From Pseudomonas sediminis (GTDB taxonomy: Bacteria; Pseudomonadota; Gammaproteobacteria; Pseudomonadales; Pseudomonadaceae), in contig NZ_CP154631.1 of assembly GCF_039555755.1 (NCBI RefSeq), positions 806,001 through 870,000 of the forward strand: a DNA stretch of 64,000 nucleotides, written 5' to 3'. Below the pieces are notes generated by a model that ran no database searches, was not told the DNA's origin, and worked only from the letters and a program-made list of their open reading frames with translations. Positions within the stretch are counted from its first letter, which is position 1; each line of letters begins with the position of its first letter. This document shows, piece after piece, positions 1 to 9,447 of the stretch. The position numbers and the translations under genes are program-made.

Positions 1-1
1 G

Positions 2-1228
2 GCCATGGGCGCGGGCGCCGGTACACCGAAGCAACTGGAGCCGAAAATTCGCGAGGTGTCGCAGCGCTACGGCATGGCGCTGGAGCCGACGCGTCTGGTG
101 CACAGCCTGTCCATCGGTGAGCGCCAGCGGGTGGAAATCGTCCGTTGCCTGATGCAGGACATCCAACTGCTGATTCTCGACGAACCCACCTCGGTGCTCA
201 CCCCGCAGGAGGCCGACGAACTGTTCGTCACCCTGCGCCGCCTGGCCGCCGAGGGCTGCAGCACCCTATTTATCAGCCACAAGCTCGGCGAGGTGCGCGC
301 GCTATGCCAGAGCGCCACGGTACTGCGAGGCGGGCGCGTGTCCGGCCATTGCGTGCCGGCCGAGTGCAGCGACCTGGAGCTGGCGCGACTGATGGTCGGC
401 GACGCCGAGGGGCTGGAAAGCAGTTACCCGAAAGTCAGCGGCGGCCTGCCACGGCTGCGCGTCGATGACCTGAGTTGGCACAACCCCGATCCGTTCGGCT
501 GCTCGCTGGAACGCATTCGCCTGGAGGTGCGTAGCGGCGAGATCGTGGGTATCGCCGGGGTGGCCGGCAATGGCCAGGACGAGCTGCTCGCCCTGCTCAG
601 CGGCGAAACCCGCATGCCGCGTGGCGAGCGTGAGCGGGTCAGCCTGGATGCCGCAGCGGTAGCCAATTTGCACCCGGATGCGCGGCGCGGGCTGGGCCTG
701 GCCTTCGTCCCCGCCGAGCGCCTCGGCCATGGTGCGGTGCCGGAGATGAGCCTGGTGGACAACGCTCTGCTCACCGCCTTCGGCCAGGGCCTGGTCAAAG
801 GGGGGCTGGTGCAGCGCAGCAAGGTACGTGCGCTGGCCGAGCAGATCATCCAGCGCTTCGCGGTAAAAACGCCGGATGCCGACACCGCCGCACGCAGCCT
901 GTCCGGCGGCAATCTGCAGAAATTCATCCTTGGCCGCGAGATTCTGCAGAACCCGAAACTGCTGGTGGCCGCGCATCCGACCTGGGGCGTGGACGTTGGC
1001 GCCGCTGCGGCCATCCACCGCGCGCTGATCGCCCTGCGCGATGCCGGCGCGGCGATCCTGGTGATCTCCGAAGACCTCGACGAGCTGTTCCAGATCAGCG
1101 ACCGCATCGGCGCACTGTGCAGCGGGCGGCTGTCGCCGCTGGCCGAGACGGCTCAGGTGTCCACCGTGGAAGTCGGCCGCTGGATGGCCGGTGAGTTCTA
1201 TCAACCCGCCGCTGCTGCGGCCTGCTGA
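2..1228 (+). CDS. Purine/nucleoside ABC transporter, ATP-binding protein (5' truncated by window)
   Basis: This is the energising subunit of a sugar-type importer with two fused ATPase domains, of the NupO/YufO kind that partners two permeases and a BMP-type binding protein. The window begins inside the first ATPase domain, so its Walker A is missing, and the usual length is about 510 residues. Visible in domain 1 are the signature 'LSIGERQRVEI' and Walker B 'LLILDEPTS'. Domain 2 has the degenerate Walker A 'GVAGNGQDELL', the signature 'LSGGNLQKF' and 'HPTWGVDVG', all typical of this family. The stop lies 11 bases before the first permease, so they form one operon. Purine or nucleoside specificity is inferred from the permeases and the deaminase genes downstream. 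Confidence 0.9.
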   Translation, partial: AMGAGAGTPKQLEPKIREVSQRYGMALEPTRLVHSLSIGERQRVEIVRCLMQDIQLLILDEPTSVLTPQEADELFVTLRRLAAEGCSTLFISHKLGEVRALCQSATVLRGGRVSGHCVPAECSDLELARLMVGDAEGLESSYPKVSGGLPRLRVDDLSWHNPDPFGCSLERIRLEVRSGEIVGIAGVAGNGQDELLALLSGETRMPRGERERVSLDAAAVANLHPDARRGLGLAFVPAERLGHGAVPEMSLVDNALLTAFGQGLVKGGLVQRSKVRALAEQIIQRFAVKTPDADTAARSLSGGNLQKFILGREILQNPKLLVAAHPTWGVDVGAAAAIHRALIALRDAGAAILVISEDLDELFQISDRIGALCSGRLSPLAETAQVSTVEVGRWMAGEFYQPAAAAAC

Positions 1229-1239
1229 CGGAGCCCGTC

Positions 1240-2343
1240 ATGCTGTTATCCCTGGAACCGCGCGGCCAAGAGTCGCGCCCCATGCTCTGGCTGTCGCCGC
1301 TGCTGGCCGCCGTACTGACGCTGGTGAGCGGCATGCTGCTGTTCACTCTGCTCGGCCATGACCCGCTGGAAACCCTGCACACCCTGCTGATCGCCCCGGT
1401 CAGCGACTGGTACGGCGTGTCTGAGCTGCTGGTCAAGGCACTGCCGATCCTGCTGTGCGCCCTGGGCCTGGCGGTGGCCTACCAGGCGCGCATCTGGAAC
1501 ATCGGCGCCGAAGGCCAGTTGCTGATCGGCGCCCTGGCCGGCAGTGCCATGGCCTTGCAACTGATCGACTGGGAAAGCCGCTGGGCACTGGCCTGGGTGG
1601 TGCTGGCCGGCACCGCTGCCGGTGCGGCCTGGGCCGGGCTAACCGCCTGGCTGCGCACCCAGTTCAACGCCAACGAAATCCTTACCAGCATCATGCTCAA
1701 CTACATCGCGCTGAACCTGCTGCTGTTCTTCGTGCATGGCCCGCTGAAGGACCCGGCTGGTTTCAACTTCCCTGAGTCGGCCATGTTCGGCGATGCCAGC
1801 CGCCTGCCGCTGGTCAGCGAGGACGGGCGCCTGCACGGCGGCCTGTACCTGGCGCTGCTGGCTCTGGTGGCGGTGTGGGTACTGCTGCACAAGAGCTTTC
1901 TCGGTTTTCAGATCAAGGTGCTCGGCCTGGACAAGCGCGCCGCCGGTTTCGTCGGCTTTCGCGAGAAGCGCCTGGTGTGGTTCGCCCTGCTGGTCAGCGG
2001 CGCGCTGGCCGGCATGGCCGGCGTCGGCGAAGTGGCCGGGCCGATTGGCCAACTGGTACCGCAGGTCTCGCCCGGCTACGGCTACGCGGCGATCACTGTA
2101 GCCTTTCTCGGCCGTCTCAATCCGCTCGGCATTCTGTTTGCCAGCCTGTTGATGGCGCTACTGTACCTGGGCGGCGAGAACGCGCAGATGAACCTCAACC
2201 TGCCGCAGGCGATCACCCAGCTGTTTCAGGGAATGATGCTGTTCTACCTGCTGGCCTGTGACGTGCTGATCTTCTACCGGCCACGGCTGAAGTGGAAATG
2301 GGCGAAGCGCGGCGCCAAAAACAACACCGAGGCCATGGCCTGA
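1240..2343 (+). CDS. ABC transporter permease 1 (NupP-like)
   Basis: This is a 367-residue polytopic inner-membrane permease of the branched-chain amino acid/BMP-importer permease family. It is long and hydrophobic throughout, with the family-typical segment 'IWNIGAEGQLLIGALAG' about 85 residues in and the conserved 'NANEILTSIMLNYIA'. A GGAG ribosome site precedes the ATG. It forms a heterodimer channel with the second permease, driven by the upstream ATPase. Specificity for nucleosides or purine bases is inferred from context. Confidence 0.92.
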   Translation: MLLSLEPRGQESRPMLWLSPLLAAVLTLVSGMLLFTLLGHDPLETLHTLLIAPVSDWYGVSELLVKALPILLCALGLAVAYQARIWNIGAEGQLLIGALAGSAMALQLIDWESRWALAWVVLAGTAAGAAWAGLTAWLRTQFNANEILTSIMLNYIALNLLLFFVHGPLKDPAGFNFPESAMFGDASRLPLVSEDGRLHGGLYLALLALVAVWVLLHKSFLGFQIKVLGLDKRAAGFVGFREKRLVWFALLVSGALAGMAGVGEVAGPIGQLVPQVSPGYGYAAITVAFLGRLNPLGILFASLLMALLYLGGENAQMNLNLPQAITQLFQGMMLFYLLACDVLIFYRPRLKWKWAKRGAKNNTEAMA

Positions 2344-2352
2344 CAAAGAACC

Positions 2353-2428
2353 TGTAGGAGCGAGCTTGCTCGCGATCCTTGGCGACACTGATCGCGAGCA
2401 AGAATTGGGCGTCCCCCTCGCGCCTACA
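2353..2428. repeat. REP pair (imperfect REPIN)
   Basis: The core 'GTAGGAGCGAGCTTGCTCGC' is followed by a degenerate inverted copy ending at 2428. It sits inside the permease operon, between the two permease genes, where such hairpins often stabilise or attenuate the upstream message. Confidence 0.8.
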
Positions 2429-2451
2429 AAGCTATACACAAAGGAATCCCC

Positions 2452-3378
2452 ATGGATCTCGATCTGTTGACCAATATTTTCTACGCCATGGCGCGCACCG
2501 GCACGCCGCTGCTACTGGTGGCCCTGGGCGAGCTGGTGTGCGAGAAGAGCGGCGTGCTCAACCTCGGCCAGGAAGGCATGATGCTGTTCGGCGCGGTGAT
2601 CGGTTTCATCGTCGCCTTCAGCACCGGCAGCCTGTGGCTGGGCGTGTTGCTGGCGATTGCCGCCGGCATGCTGCTGTCGATGCTGTTCGCCGCTGTGGCG
2701 CTGGGCTTCAATGCCAACCAGGTGGCCACCGGTCTGGCGCTGACCATCTTCGGCGTGGGGCTGTCCACCTTCGTCGGCGCCGCCTGGGTCGGCAAGCCGC
2801 TGAGCGGTTTCGAGCCCATTGTCATTCCGCTGCTGGCGGACATCCCGCTGATCGGGCGCATGCTGTTCGCCCAGGACGTGCTGATCTACCTGTCCTTCGC
2901 CCTGTTCGCGCTGGTGGCCTGGGTGCTGCTGAAAAGCCGTATCGGCCTGATCATCCAGGCCGTTGGCGAAAACCCGGACGCCGCCAGTGCCATGGGCCTG
3001 CCAGTGCTGCGCGTGCGCACCCTGGCGGTGCTGTTCGGCGGCGCCATGGCCGGTCTGGCGGGCGGATACCTGTCGCTGGCCTACACGCCGATGTGGGCGG
3101 AGAACATGACCGCCGGCCGCGGCTGGATCGCCCTGGCGCTGGTGGTGTTCGCCAGTTGGCGCGTGTTCCGTGTGCTGCTCGGCGCCTACCTGTTCGGCCT
3201 GGCCAGCATCCTCCACCTGGTGGCGCAGGGCATCGGCCTGTCGATCCCGTCGAACCTGCTGGCCATGCTGCCCTACGTCGCCACCATCGTGGTGCTGGTG
3301 CTGCTCTCGCGCGATGCGATCAAGACCCGGCTGTATGCGCCGGTGTCGCTGGGCCAGCCGTGGCAGCCGGGGCATTGA
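2452..3378 (+). CDS. ABC transporter permease 2 (NupQ-like)
   Basis: This 308-residue hydrophobic protein is the second permease of the BMP-type importer. The N-terminal family motif 'GVLNLGQEGMMLFGAVIG' begins about 34 residues in and parallels the 'NIGAEGQ' motif of permease 1. An AGGA ribosome site lies 6-9 bases before the ATG. It is separated from permease 1 by 108 bases holding a REP pair but no promoter that I can recognise, so cotranscription is likely. Confidence 0.92.
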   Translation: MDLDLLTNIFYAMARTGTPLLLVALGELVCEKSGVLNLGQEGMMLFGAVIGFIVAFSTGSLWLGVLLAIAAGMLLSMLFAAVALGFNANQVATGLALTIFGVGLSTFVGAAWVGKPLSGFEPIVIPLLADIPLIGRMLFAQDVLIYLSFALFALVAWVLLKSRIGLIIQAVGENPDAASAMGLPVLRVRTLAVLFGGAMAGLAGGYLSLAYTPMWAENMTAGRGWIALALVVFASWRVFRVLLGAYLFGLASILHLVAQGIGLSIPSNLLAMLPYVATIVVLVLLSRDAIKTRLYAPVSLGQPWQPGH

Positions 3379-3389
3379 TGTGCACATGA

Positions 3390-3453
3390 ATCGCGGCTGA
3401 AGCCCCTCCTACAGGGTGTGCGTCGCTTGTGTAGGAGCGGCTTCAGCCGCGAT
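3390..3453. repeat. REPIN upstream-side of rayT
   Basis: Two REP cores face each other: 3390-3413 reads as the reverse complement of 'GTAGGAGCGGCTTCAGCCGC' with one change, and 3430-3453 is the forward copy. Together with 3965-4028 it brackets the RayT gene. Confidence 0.9.
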
Positions 3454-3458
3454 AAGCT

Positions 3459-3923
3459 CTACAGCCACACCGCATCCCATAGCGGGTAATCCACTACCCG
3501 TTTCACCAGGCCTGCCCGCACAGGATTGGCAATCACGTAACGCGCAACAGCTCGTAAATCCTCTTCCTGACGCACAGCCCGATCATGAAAGCCGGGCTGC
3601 CATAACGGGCCAACCCGAGACAAACGCTGATTGATCTGCCGTGAGCTGCGGCCTTTCACCTGGCGCATCAGCTCATTCAAGGTGGCGCTCTCCAGCTGCA
3701 CTAGCCAATGAAGATGATCAGGCATCACCACCCATGCCAGCGAGTGCACTAGTCCGGTCTCATGAGCCTCGCGAAGCTCGGCGACCAATAGTCGCCCGAG
3801 AGAGAAATCCTGGAGAAGCGCTTCTCGGCCATACAGTACGGCCGTCAGTAAATAGATCCGACCAGTTTCGGAATAACGTCCACGGCGTAGTGCTCCTGCA
3901 TGTGGTTTGTCTGAACGAAGCAT
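3459..3923 (-). CDS. rayT: REP-associated tyrosine transposase
   Basis: This 154-residue protein belongs to the Y1/HUH transposase family (IS200-like, RAYT) that mobilises REP/REPIN sequences. The HUH histidines are in 'MPDHLHWLV' (H70, H72), and the catalytic tyrosine is probably Y129 in 'ARYVIANPVRAGLV'. An AAAGG ribosome site precedes the ATG. The gene is full length with no frameshift. It is bracketed on both sides by REPINs of the same core sequence, the arrangement expected of a RAYT and its own substrate. It is on the opposite strand to the purine genes around it and has been inserted between them. Confidence 0.93.
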   Translation of the reverse strand: MLRSDKPHAGALRRGRYSETGRIYLLTAVLYGREALLQDFSLGRLLVAELREAHETGLVHSLAWVVMPDHLHWLVQLESATLNELMRQVKGRSSRQINQRLSRVGPLWQPGFHDRAVRQEEDLRAVARYVIANPVRAGLVKRVVDYPLWDAVWL

Positions 3924-3964
3924 TCCTTTGCCTCCTGATCGTGATTGGTTCTGTATAGCAGTTG

Positions 3965-4028
3965 ATCGCGGCTGAAGCCGCTCCTACAAAAACACCGCGC
4001 GCCGTGTAGGAGCGGCTTCAGCCGCGAT
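3965..4028. repeat. REPIN downstream-side of rayT
   Basis: Inverted REP cores at 3965-3988 and 4005-4028 match the core 'GTAGGAGCGGCTTCAGCCGC' perfectly on both arms. This is a mirror partner to the pair at 3390-3453. Confidence 0.92.
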
Positions 4029-4154
4029 AGGCTTGTTGCCCCTGACTTCAGAGTCAGCTATCTTCGCCGCACGTCATTTCCGACGCACCTGGATCAGCAG
4101 ACAGGGTCAACACTGAGCTGGCTTACCTGACATCAACCTCAGAGGAGCCTGCTC

Positions 4155-5510
4155 ATGGCAGCTACCCGTATCTGGATCAAGAACCCCCTCGCCATCTTCA
4201 CCGCCAATGACCTGGACGCTTCCGGCGGCCTGGTGATCGAGGATGGCCGCATCGTCGAAGTGCTCAGCAAAGGCCAGCAACCTGCCGCGCCCTGCCAGCA
4301 AGTGTTCGACGCCCGCGAGCACGTGGTGCTGCCGGGCCTGATCAATACCCACCATCACTTCTACCAGACCCTCACCCGCGCCTGGGCGCCGGTGGTCAAC
4401 CAGCCGCTGTTCCCCTGGCTGAAGACGCTCTACCCAGTCTGGGCACGCCTCACTCCCGAAAAGCTCGCCCTGGCCAGCAAGGTGGCGCTGGCCGAACTGC
4501 TGCTGTCCGGCTGCAGCACCGCGGCCGATCACCATTACCTGTTCCCCGGCGGCCTGGAGAACGCGATCGATGTGCAGGTCGAAGCGGTACGCGAACTGGG
4601 CATGCGCGCCATGCTCACGCGCGGTTCGATGAGCCTGGGCGAAGCGGACGGCGGGCTGCCGCCGCAGCAAACGGTGCAGCAGGGTGAGGTGATCCTGGCG
4701 GACAGCCAGCGCCTGATCGGCCAGTACCACGAGCGCGGCGACGGGGCGCAGATCCAGATCGCCCTGGCGCCCTGCTCGCCCTTCTCGGTGACTCAGGAAA
4801 TCATGCGCCAGAGCGCCGAACTGGCCGAGGAGCTGGACGTGCGTCTGCACACCCACCTGGCCGAAACCCTCGACGAGGAGGACTTCTGCCTGCAGCGCTT
4901 TGGCCTGCGCACCGTGGATTACCTGGACAGCGTCGGCTGGCTCGGCCCACGCACCTGGCTGGCCCATGGCATCCATTTCAACCCCGACGAAATCACCCGC
5001 CTGGGCGCTGCCGGCACCGGCATCTGTCATTGCCCCAGCTCCAACATGCGCCTGGCTTCGGGCATCTGCCCCAGCGTCGAGCTGGAAGCCGCCGGTGCGC
5101 CGCTGGGCCTGGGCGTCGATGGCTCTGCCTCCAACGATGCCTCGAACATGATCCTCGAAGCGCGCCAGGCGCTGTACATCCAGCGCCTGCGCTACGGCGC
5201 CGAGCAGATCACCCCGCAGCGCGTGCTTGGCTGGGCCAGCAAGGGCTCGGCGAAACTGCTGGGGCGCAGCGACATCGGTGAACTGGCTGTAGGCAAGCAG
5301 GCCGACCTGGCGCTGTTCAAGCTCGATGAGCTGCGCTTCTCCGGCAGTCACGATCCACTCTCCGCACTGCTGCTGTGCGGCGCCGACCGCGCCGACCGGA
5401 TGATGATCGGCGGCACCTGGCGCGTTATCGATGGGCAGATCGAAGGGCTCGATGTGGCGCAGCTGATCGCCAATCACCGCCAGGCGGCGCGTGAGCTGAT
5501 CAACGGCTGA
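4155..5510 (+). CDS. 8-oxoguanine deaminase
   Basis: This 451-residue amidohydrolase of the AtzA/TrzN group is very like the P. aeruginosa PA0142 enzyme, which converts 8-oxoguanine to uric acid and ammonia. Metal and catalytic residues are visible: H66 and H68 in 'INTHHHFYQ', H234 and E237 in 'HTHLAET', H271 in 'LAHGIHF' and D322 in 'GVDGSASND'. A GAGGAG ribosome site lies just upstream of the ATG. Location next to a purine importer supports the assignment. The related hydroxyatrazine or guanine deaminases are the alternatives, but the N-terminal and substrate-loop sequence looks like the 8-oxoguanine group. Confidence 0.9.
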   Translation: MAATRIWIKNPLAIFTANDLDASGGLVIEDGRIVEVLSKGQQPAAPCQQVFDAREHVVLPGLINTHHHFYQTLTRAWAPVVNQPLFPWLKTLYPVWARLTPEKLALASKVALAELLLSGCSTAADHHYLFPGGLENAIDVQVEAVRELGMRAMLTRGSMSLGEADGGLPPQQTVQQGEVILADSQRLIGQYHERGDGAQIQIALAPCSPFSVTQEIMRQSAELAEELDVRLHTHLAETLDEEDFCLQRFGLRTVDYLDSVGWLGPRTWLAHGIHFNPDEITRLGAAGTGICHCPSSNMRLASGICPSVELEAAGAPLGLGVDGSASNDASNMILEARQALYIQRLRYGAEQITPQRVLGWASKGSAKLLGRSDIGELAVGKQADLALFKLDELRFSGSHDPLSALLLCGADRADRMMIGGTWRVIDGQIEGLDVAQLIANHRQAARELING

Positions 5511-5520
5511 GGACGATCCG

Positions 5521-5571
5521 CAGGGTGAGCCGTGCGCGCTGGTGAACCAAGGTGCGCACGGCGCACCCTAC
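5521..5571. repeat. Intergenic hairpin repeat of the AGGGTGCGC...GCGCACCCT type
   Basis: Imperfect inverted arms run from 'AGGGTGAGCCGTGCGC' to 'GTGCGCACGGCGCACCCT'. Related copies occur at 17931-17992 and 18383-18443. It lies just after the deaminase stop. Confidence 0.65.
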
Positions 5572-5594
5572 GAGCGGTCAGCGATTAATCGGCT

Positions 5595-5660
5595 GTAGGA
5601 GCGAGCTCTGCTCGCGAAGGCTCATACCTCGAACGCTTCGCGAGCAGAGCTCGCTCCTAC
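5595..5660. repeat. Perfect REPIN hairpin
   Basis: Two perfectly complementary 25-base arms (5595-5619 and 5636-5660) enclose a 16-base loop. The core 'GTAGGAGCGAGCTCTGCTCG' is a variant of the rayT-flanking REP. With the preceding hairpin it fills the first half of the 356-base gap before the binding-protein gene. Confidence 0.92.
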
Positions 5661-5792
5661 CTGCGTACATCCCACAAGCAGTCGCCCTTTGCGCACCACA
5701 AAACGGCAACTACACGCGCTGCGCACCAAGACCGTTCCATCCCGCACAACCGCATCTGCATGAAATGGGTCCGCCACGGCTATCTGTCTTGT

Positions 5793-5808
5793 TGGTCAGC
5801 TTTTTGCA
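5793..5808 (+). promoter_or_regulatory. Candidate sigma-54 (-24/-12) promoter
   Basis: 'TGGTCAGCTTTTTGCA' carries the GG-N10-GC spacing required by RpoN holoenzyme and a good TTGCA -12 box. It is 59 bases upstream of the binding-protein ATG. Nitrogen control would suit purine scavenging. No activator site was identified. Confidence 0.45.
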
Positions 5809-5866
5809 GTCATGGGATCAGCCAACCAACGGCCATCCCAATACCAAGACTGGAGCTGCACCCACC

Positions 5867-6949
5867 ATGTTCGAGAAGAGCAAAAAACCGCTGCTGCGCA
5901 CCCTCGTCGCCGCCCTGGGCTTTGGCGCCATGCTCAGCGCCTCCGCCGCCGATCCCTTGAAAGTCGGCTTCGTCTACATCGGCCCCATCGGCGACCACGG
6001 CTGGACTTACCAGCACGAACAAGGCCGGCAAATGCTGATCAAGGAAATGGGCGACAAGGTCACCACCAGCTTCGTCGAGAACGTGCCGGAAGGTGCCGAC
6101 GCCGAGCGGGTGATCCGCAACATGGCCAAGGGCGGTTTCGACCTGATCTTCACCACCTCCTTCGGCTACATGAACCCAACCATCAAGGTGGCCAAGCAAT
6201 TCCCCAAGGTGACCTTCGAGCACGCCACCGGCTACAAGCAGGACAAGAACGTCGGCACCTACCTGTCGCGCTCCTATGAGGGGCGCTACGTTGGCGGCTT
6301 CCTCGCGGCGAAGATGACCAAGACCAAGAAAGTCGGCTACATCGCCTCCTTCCCGATCCCGGAGGTGATCCGCGACATCAACGCCATCCAGCTGGCGCTG
6401 GACAAGTACAATCCGGGCACCGAGATCAAGGTGGTGTGGGTCAACACCTGGTTCGATCCGGGCAAGGAATCCGACGCTGCCAACGCGCTGATCGACCAGG
6501 GCGTGGACGTGATGTTCCAGCACACCGACAGCCCGGCACCGATCCAGACCGCTGAGCGCCGTGGCATCTACTCCGTCGGCTACGCCTCGGACATGGCTCA
6601 CTTCGGACCCAAGGCAGTGCTCACCTCCATCGTCAACGACTGGGGCCCGCACTACGTCAAATCCACCCAGGCGGTGATCGACGGCAGCTGGCAGCCACAG
6701 GACTTCTGGGGTGGCCTGGCCGAGGACACCATCGAACTGCCGATCAGCGACCTGGTGCCGGCTGACGTGAAGAGCGAAGCCGAGCAGATCATCGCCGACA
6801 TTCGTAGCGGCGCGTTCCACCCCTTCACCGGCCCGATCAAGGACCAAAGTGGCGCGGTACGCATCGCCGAGGGCGTGAGCGCGACCAACGCCGAGCTGGC
6901 CTCGATGAACTACTACGTGGAAAACGTGAAGGCCGAAATGCCGAAGTAA
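5867..6949 (+). CDS. BMP family ABC transporter substrate-binding protein
   Basis: This 360-residue periplasmic binding protein of the BMP/Med family is the solute receptor for the importer at 2-3378. It has a signal peptide of about 28 residues ending 'MLSASAADPLKVGF', without a lipobox cysteine. Family landmarks are 'VGFVYIGPIGDHGWTYQH' at the mature start and 'GVDVMFQHTDSPAP'. An in-frame extension upstream to 5552 exists but runs through the REPIN and the candidate promoter. The ATG at 5867 puts the signal peptide at the N-terminus, so I choose it. The gene is separated from the permeases by the deaminase. Confidence 0.9.
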   Translation: MFEKSKKPLLRTLVAALGFGAMLSASAADPLKVGFVYIGPIGDHGWTYQHEQGRQMLIKEMGDKVTTSFVENVPEGADAERVIRNMAKGGFDLIFTTSFGYMNPTIKVAKQFPKVTFEHATGYKQDKNVGTYLSRSYEGRYVGGFLAAKMTKTKKVGYIASFPIPEVIRDINAIQLALDKYNPGTEIKVVWVNTWFDPGKESDAANALIDQGVDVMFQHTDSPAPIQTAERRGIYSVGYASDMAHFGPKAVLTSIVNDWGPHYVKSTQAVIDGSWQPQDFWGGLAEDTIELPISDLVPADVKSEAEQIIADIRSGAFHPFTGPIKDQSGAVRIAEGVSATNAELASMNYYVENVKAEMPK

Positions 6950-6965
6950 GCAGATTGGTAAAGCC

Positions 6966-7013
6966 TGCGGCTGAAGCCGCTCCCACACCTGTAGGAGCGG
7001 CTTCAGCCGCGAT
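6966..7013. repeat. REPIN
   Basis: Facing REP cores (6966-6987 and 6990-7013) match the rayT-associated core 'GTAGGAGCGGCTTCAGCCGC'. They lie 17 bases after the binding-protein stop and probably act as a transcript end or mRNA stabiliser. Confidence 0.88.
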
Positions 7014-7140
7014 AATTTGGAAATCACCGATGCCGTCCCTGCTTATCTCAGCAGAACCGCATCACCGTGGCGCCGGCCTTTGGTGCCACGCATCGCTGCC
7101 CTGGGTACGAGAAGACTCGCAGCAACATCCCGGAGCTTTT

Positions 7141-8100
7141 ATGAACAGCCTGCCCATCATCGACATCGCCCCGCTCTACGCCGCCGACGCTTCGGCCTGG
7201 CCTGCCGTCGCCGAGCAGATCGACCGCGCCTGCCGCGACTGGGGCTTCTTCTACATCGTCGGTCACCCTATCGGCGCCGAGCGCATCGACGCCCTGCTCA
7301 GTGCGGCGAAGACCTTCTTCGCACTGCCCGCAGAAGAGAAACTCAGGATCGATATCACCCAGACCACCCACCATCGTGGCTACGGCGCCATCGCCACCGA
7401 GCAGCTCGACCCGAGCAAACCGAGCGATCTGAAGGAAACCTTCGACATGGGTTTCCACATGCCCGCCGATCACCCCGAGGTGCTGGCCGACAAACCCTTG
7501 CGCGGACCGAATCGCCACCCGGAGATGCCCGGCTGGGAGGTGCTGATGGAACAGCATTACTCCGACATGCAGGACCTGGCCAAGACCCTGCTGCGCGCCA
7601 TGGCCATGGCGCTGGACATCGAGCACGACTTCTTCGACGCGCGCTTTCATGAGCCGATCAGCGTGCTGCGCATGATCCACTACCCGCCGCGCCACACCGC
7701 CACCAGCAGTGATCAGCAAGGCGCTGGCGCGCACACCGATTACGGCTGCATCACCCTGCTCTACCAGGACGATGCCGGCGGCCTGCAGGTACGTGCACGC
7801 GATGGCGAGTGGATCGACGCGCCACCGATTGCCGGCAGCTTCGTGGTCAACATCGGCGACATGATGGCGCGCTGGAGCAACGACCGTTACACCTCGACGC
7901 CACATCGCGTGATCAGCCCGCTGGGAGTGGATCGCTACTCGATGCCGTTCTTCGCCGAACCGCATCCCGACACGCTGATCGACTGCCTGCCGAACTGCTC
8001 CAGCGCGGATGACCCCGCCAAGTACACACCGGTGACCAGCGCCGAGTACCTGCTGTCGCGCTTCGCCGATACCTATGCCTATCGACGTGAGGAGGCATAG
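7141..8100 (+). CDS. 2-oxoglutarate/Fe(II)-dependent oxygenase, isopenicillin N synthase-like
   Basis: This 319-residue non-haem iron oxygenase resembles the product of PA0147. The iron triad is H198 and D200 in 'AHTDYGCITLLYQDD' plus H255 in 'STPHRVIS', and the 2-oxoglutarate-binding R265-x-S267 follows in 'DRYSMPFF'. The start at 7141 gives the normal N-terminus 'MNSLPIIDIAPLY'; a longer in-frame extension back to 6955 crosses the REPIN. It lies between a purine importer receptor and adenine deaminase, so oxidation of a purine or its breakdown product is plausible. The substrate is not shown by sequence. Confidence 0.85.
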   Translation: MNSLPIIDIAPLYAADASAWPAVAEQIDRACRDWGFFYIVGHPIGAERIDALLSAAKTFFALPAEEKLRIDITQTTHHRGYGAIATEQLDPSKPSDLKETFDMGFHMPADHPEVLADKPLRGPNRHPEMPGWEVLMEQHYSDMQDLAKTLLRAMAMALDIEHDFFDARFHEPISVLRMIHYPPRHTATSSDQQGAGAHTDYGCITLLYQDDAGGLQVRARDGEWIDAPPIAGSFVVNIGDMMARWSNDRYTSTPHRVISPLGVDRYSMPFFAEPHPDTLIDCLPNCSSADDPAKYTPVTSAEYLLSRFADTYAYRREEA

Positions 8101-8240
8101 CAGGCTGTTGAAAAACTACCTGCGTTGCCATTGCTGCGTTAAAAACAGGCTCAAAATGCTCATTTACAGCTCGTAAACTGCGCTTTTTCGCCTGTTTTTG
8201 CCTTGCACTGGCTGCCTCGCCTACGTTTTTCAACGGCCTG
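8101..8240. repeat. 140-bp palindromic intergenic element (MITE-like)
   Basis: The terminal arms 'CAGGCTGTTGAAAAAC' and its inverse (with one change) end at 8101 and 8240. An inner palindrome is built on 'AAAAACAGGC'. The whole unit folds on itself and abuts the oxygenase stop codon directly. It has no coding capacity. It resembles a widespread pseudomonad intergenic repeat that I recall only by pattern. Confidence 0.75.
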
Positions 8241-8257
8241 ATAGGGCTGATTGCCAC

Positions 8258-8343
8258 GTAGGGTGGATGACGCTTTTTTCATCCACCGCTTCAGCATCGG
8301 AGCCTGCACATCGGCGGACATGAAAAGCGGTGTCCACCCTACG
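8258..8343. repeat. Second intergenic hairpin repeat (GTAGGGTGGA...TCCACCCTAC)
   Basis: The ends 'GTAGGGTGGATGACGC' and 'GCGGTGTCCACCCTAC' are inverted repeats. Together with the element at 8101 it occupies most of the 324-base gap. The remaining 80 bases before the adenine deaminase must hold that gene's promoter. Confidence 0.7.
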
Positions 8344-8409
8344 CAGCGGGCTAGGCGACGCAGCACGATCCTGTCCCAGCGGTTAAACTTTGCCGATTCC
8401 CAAGCCTGA

Positions 8410-9372
<963 letters not shown>

Positions 9373-9380
9373 GCAAGAAC

Positions 9381-9440
9381 ATCGCCGCTGAAGCGCCTCC
9401 CACAATACCCACGCTTCGTGGGAAGGGCTTTAGCCGCGAC
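9381..9440. repeat. Degenerate REPIN between convergent genes
   Basis: 'ATCGCCGCTGAAGCGCCTCC' and the inverse 'GGGCTTTAGCCGCGA' form a hairpin between the adenine deaminase and the convergent cytochrome gene. It could end transcripts from both sides. Confidence 0.7.
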
Positions 9441-9447
9441 GGTACAC

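Noticed and set aside
4107..5477. Long open frame on the minus strand opposite the 8-oxoguanine deaminase
   Set aside because: It is antisense to a well-supported enzyme gene, its composition is typical of a high-GC shadow frame, and it has no ribosome site or recognisable domain.
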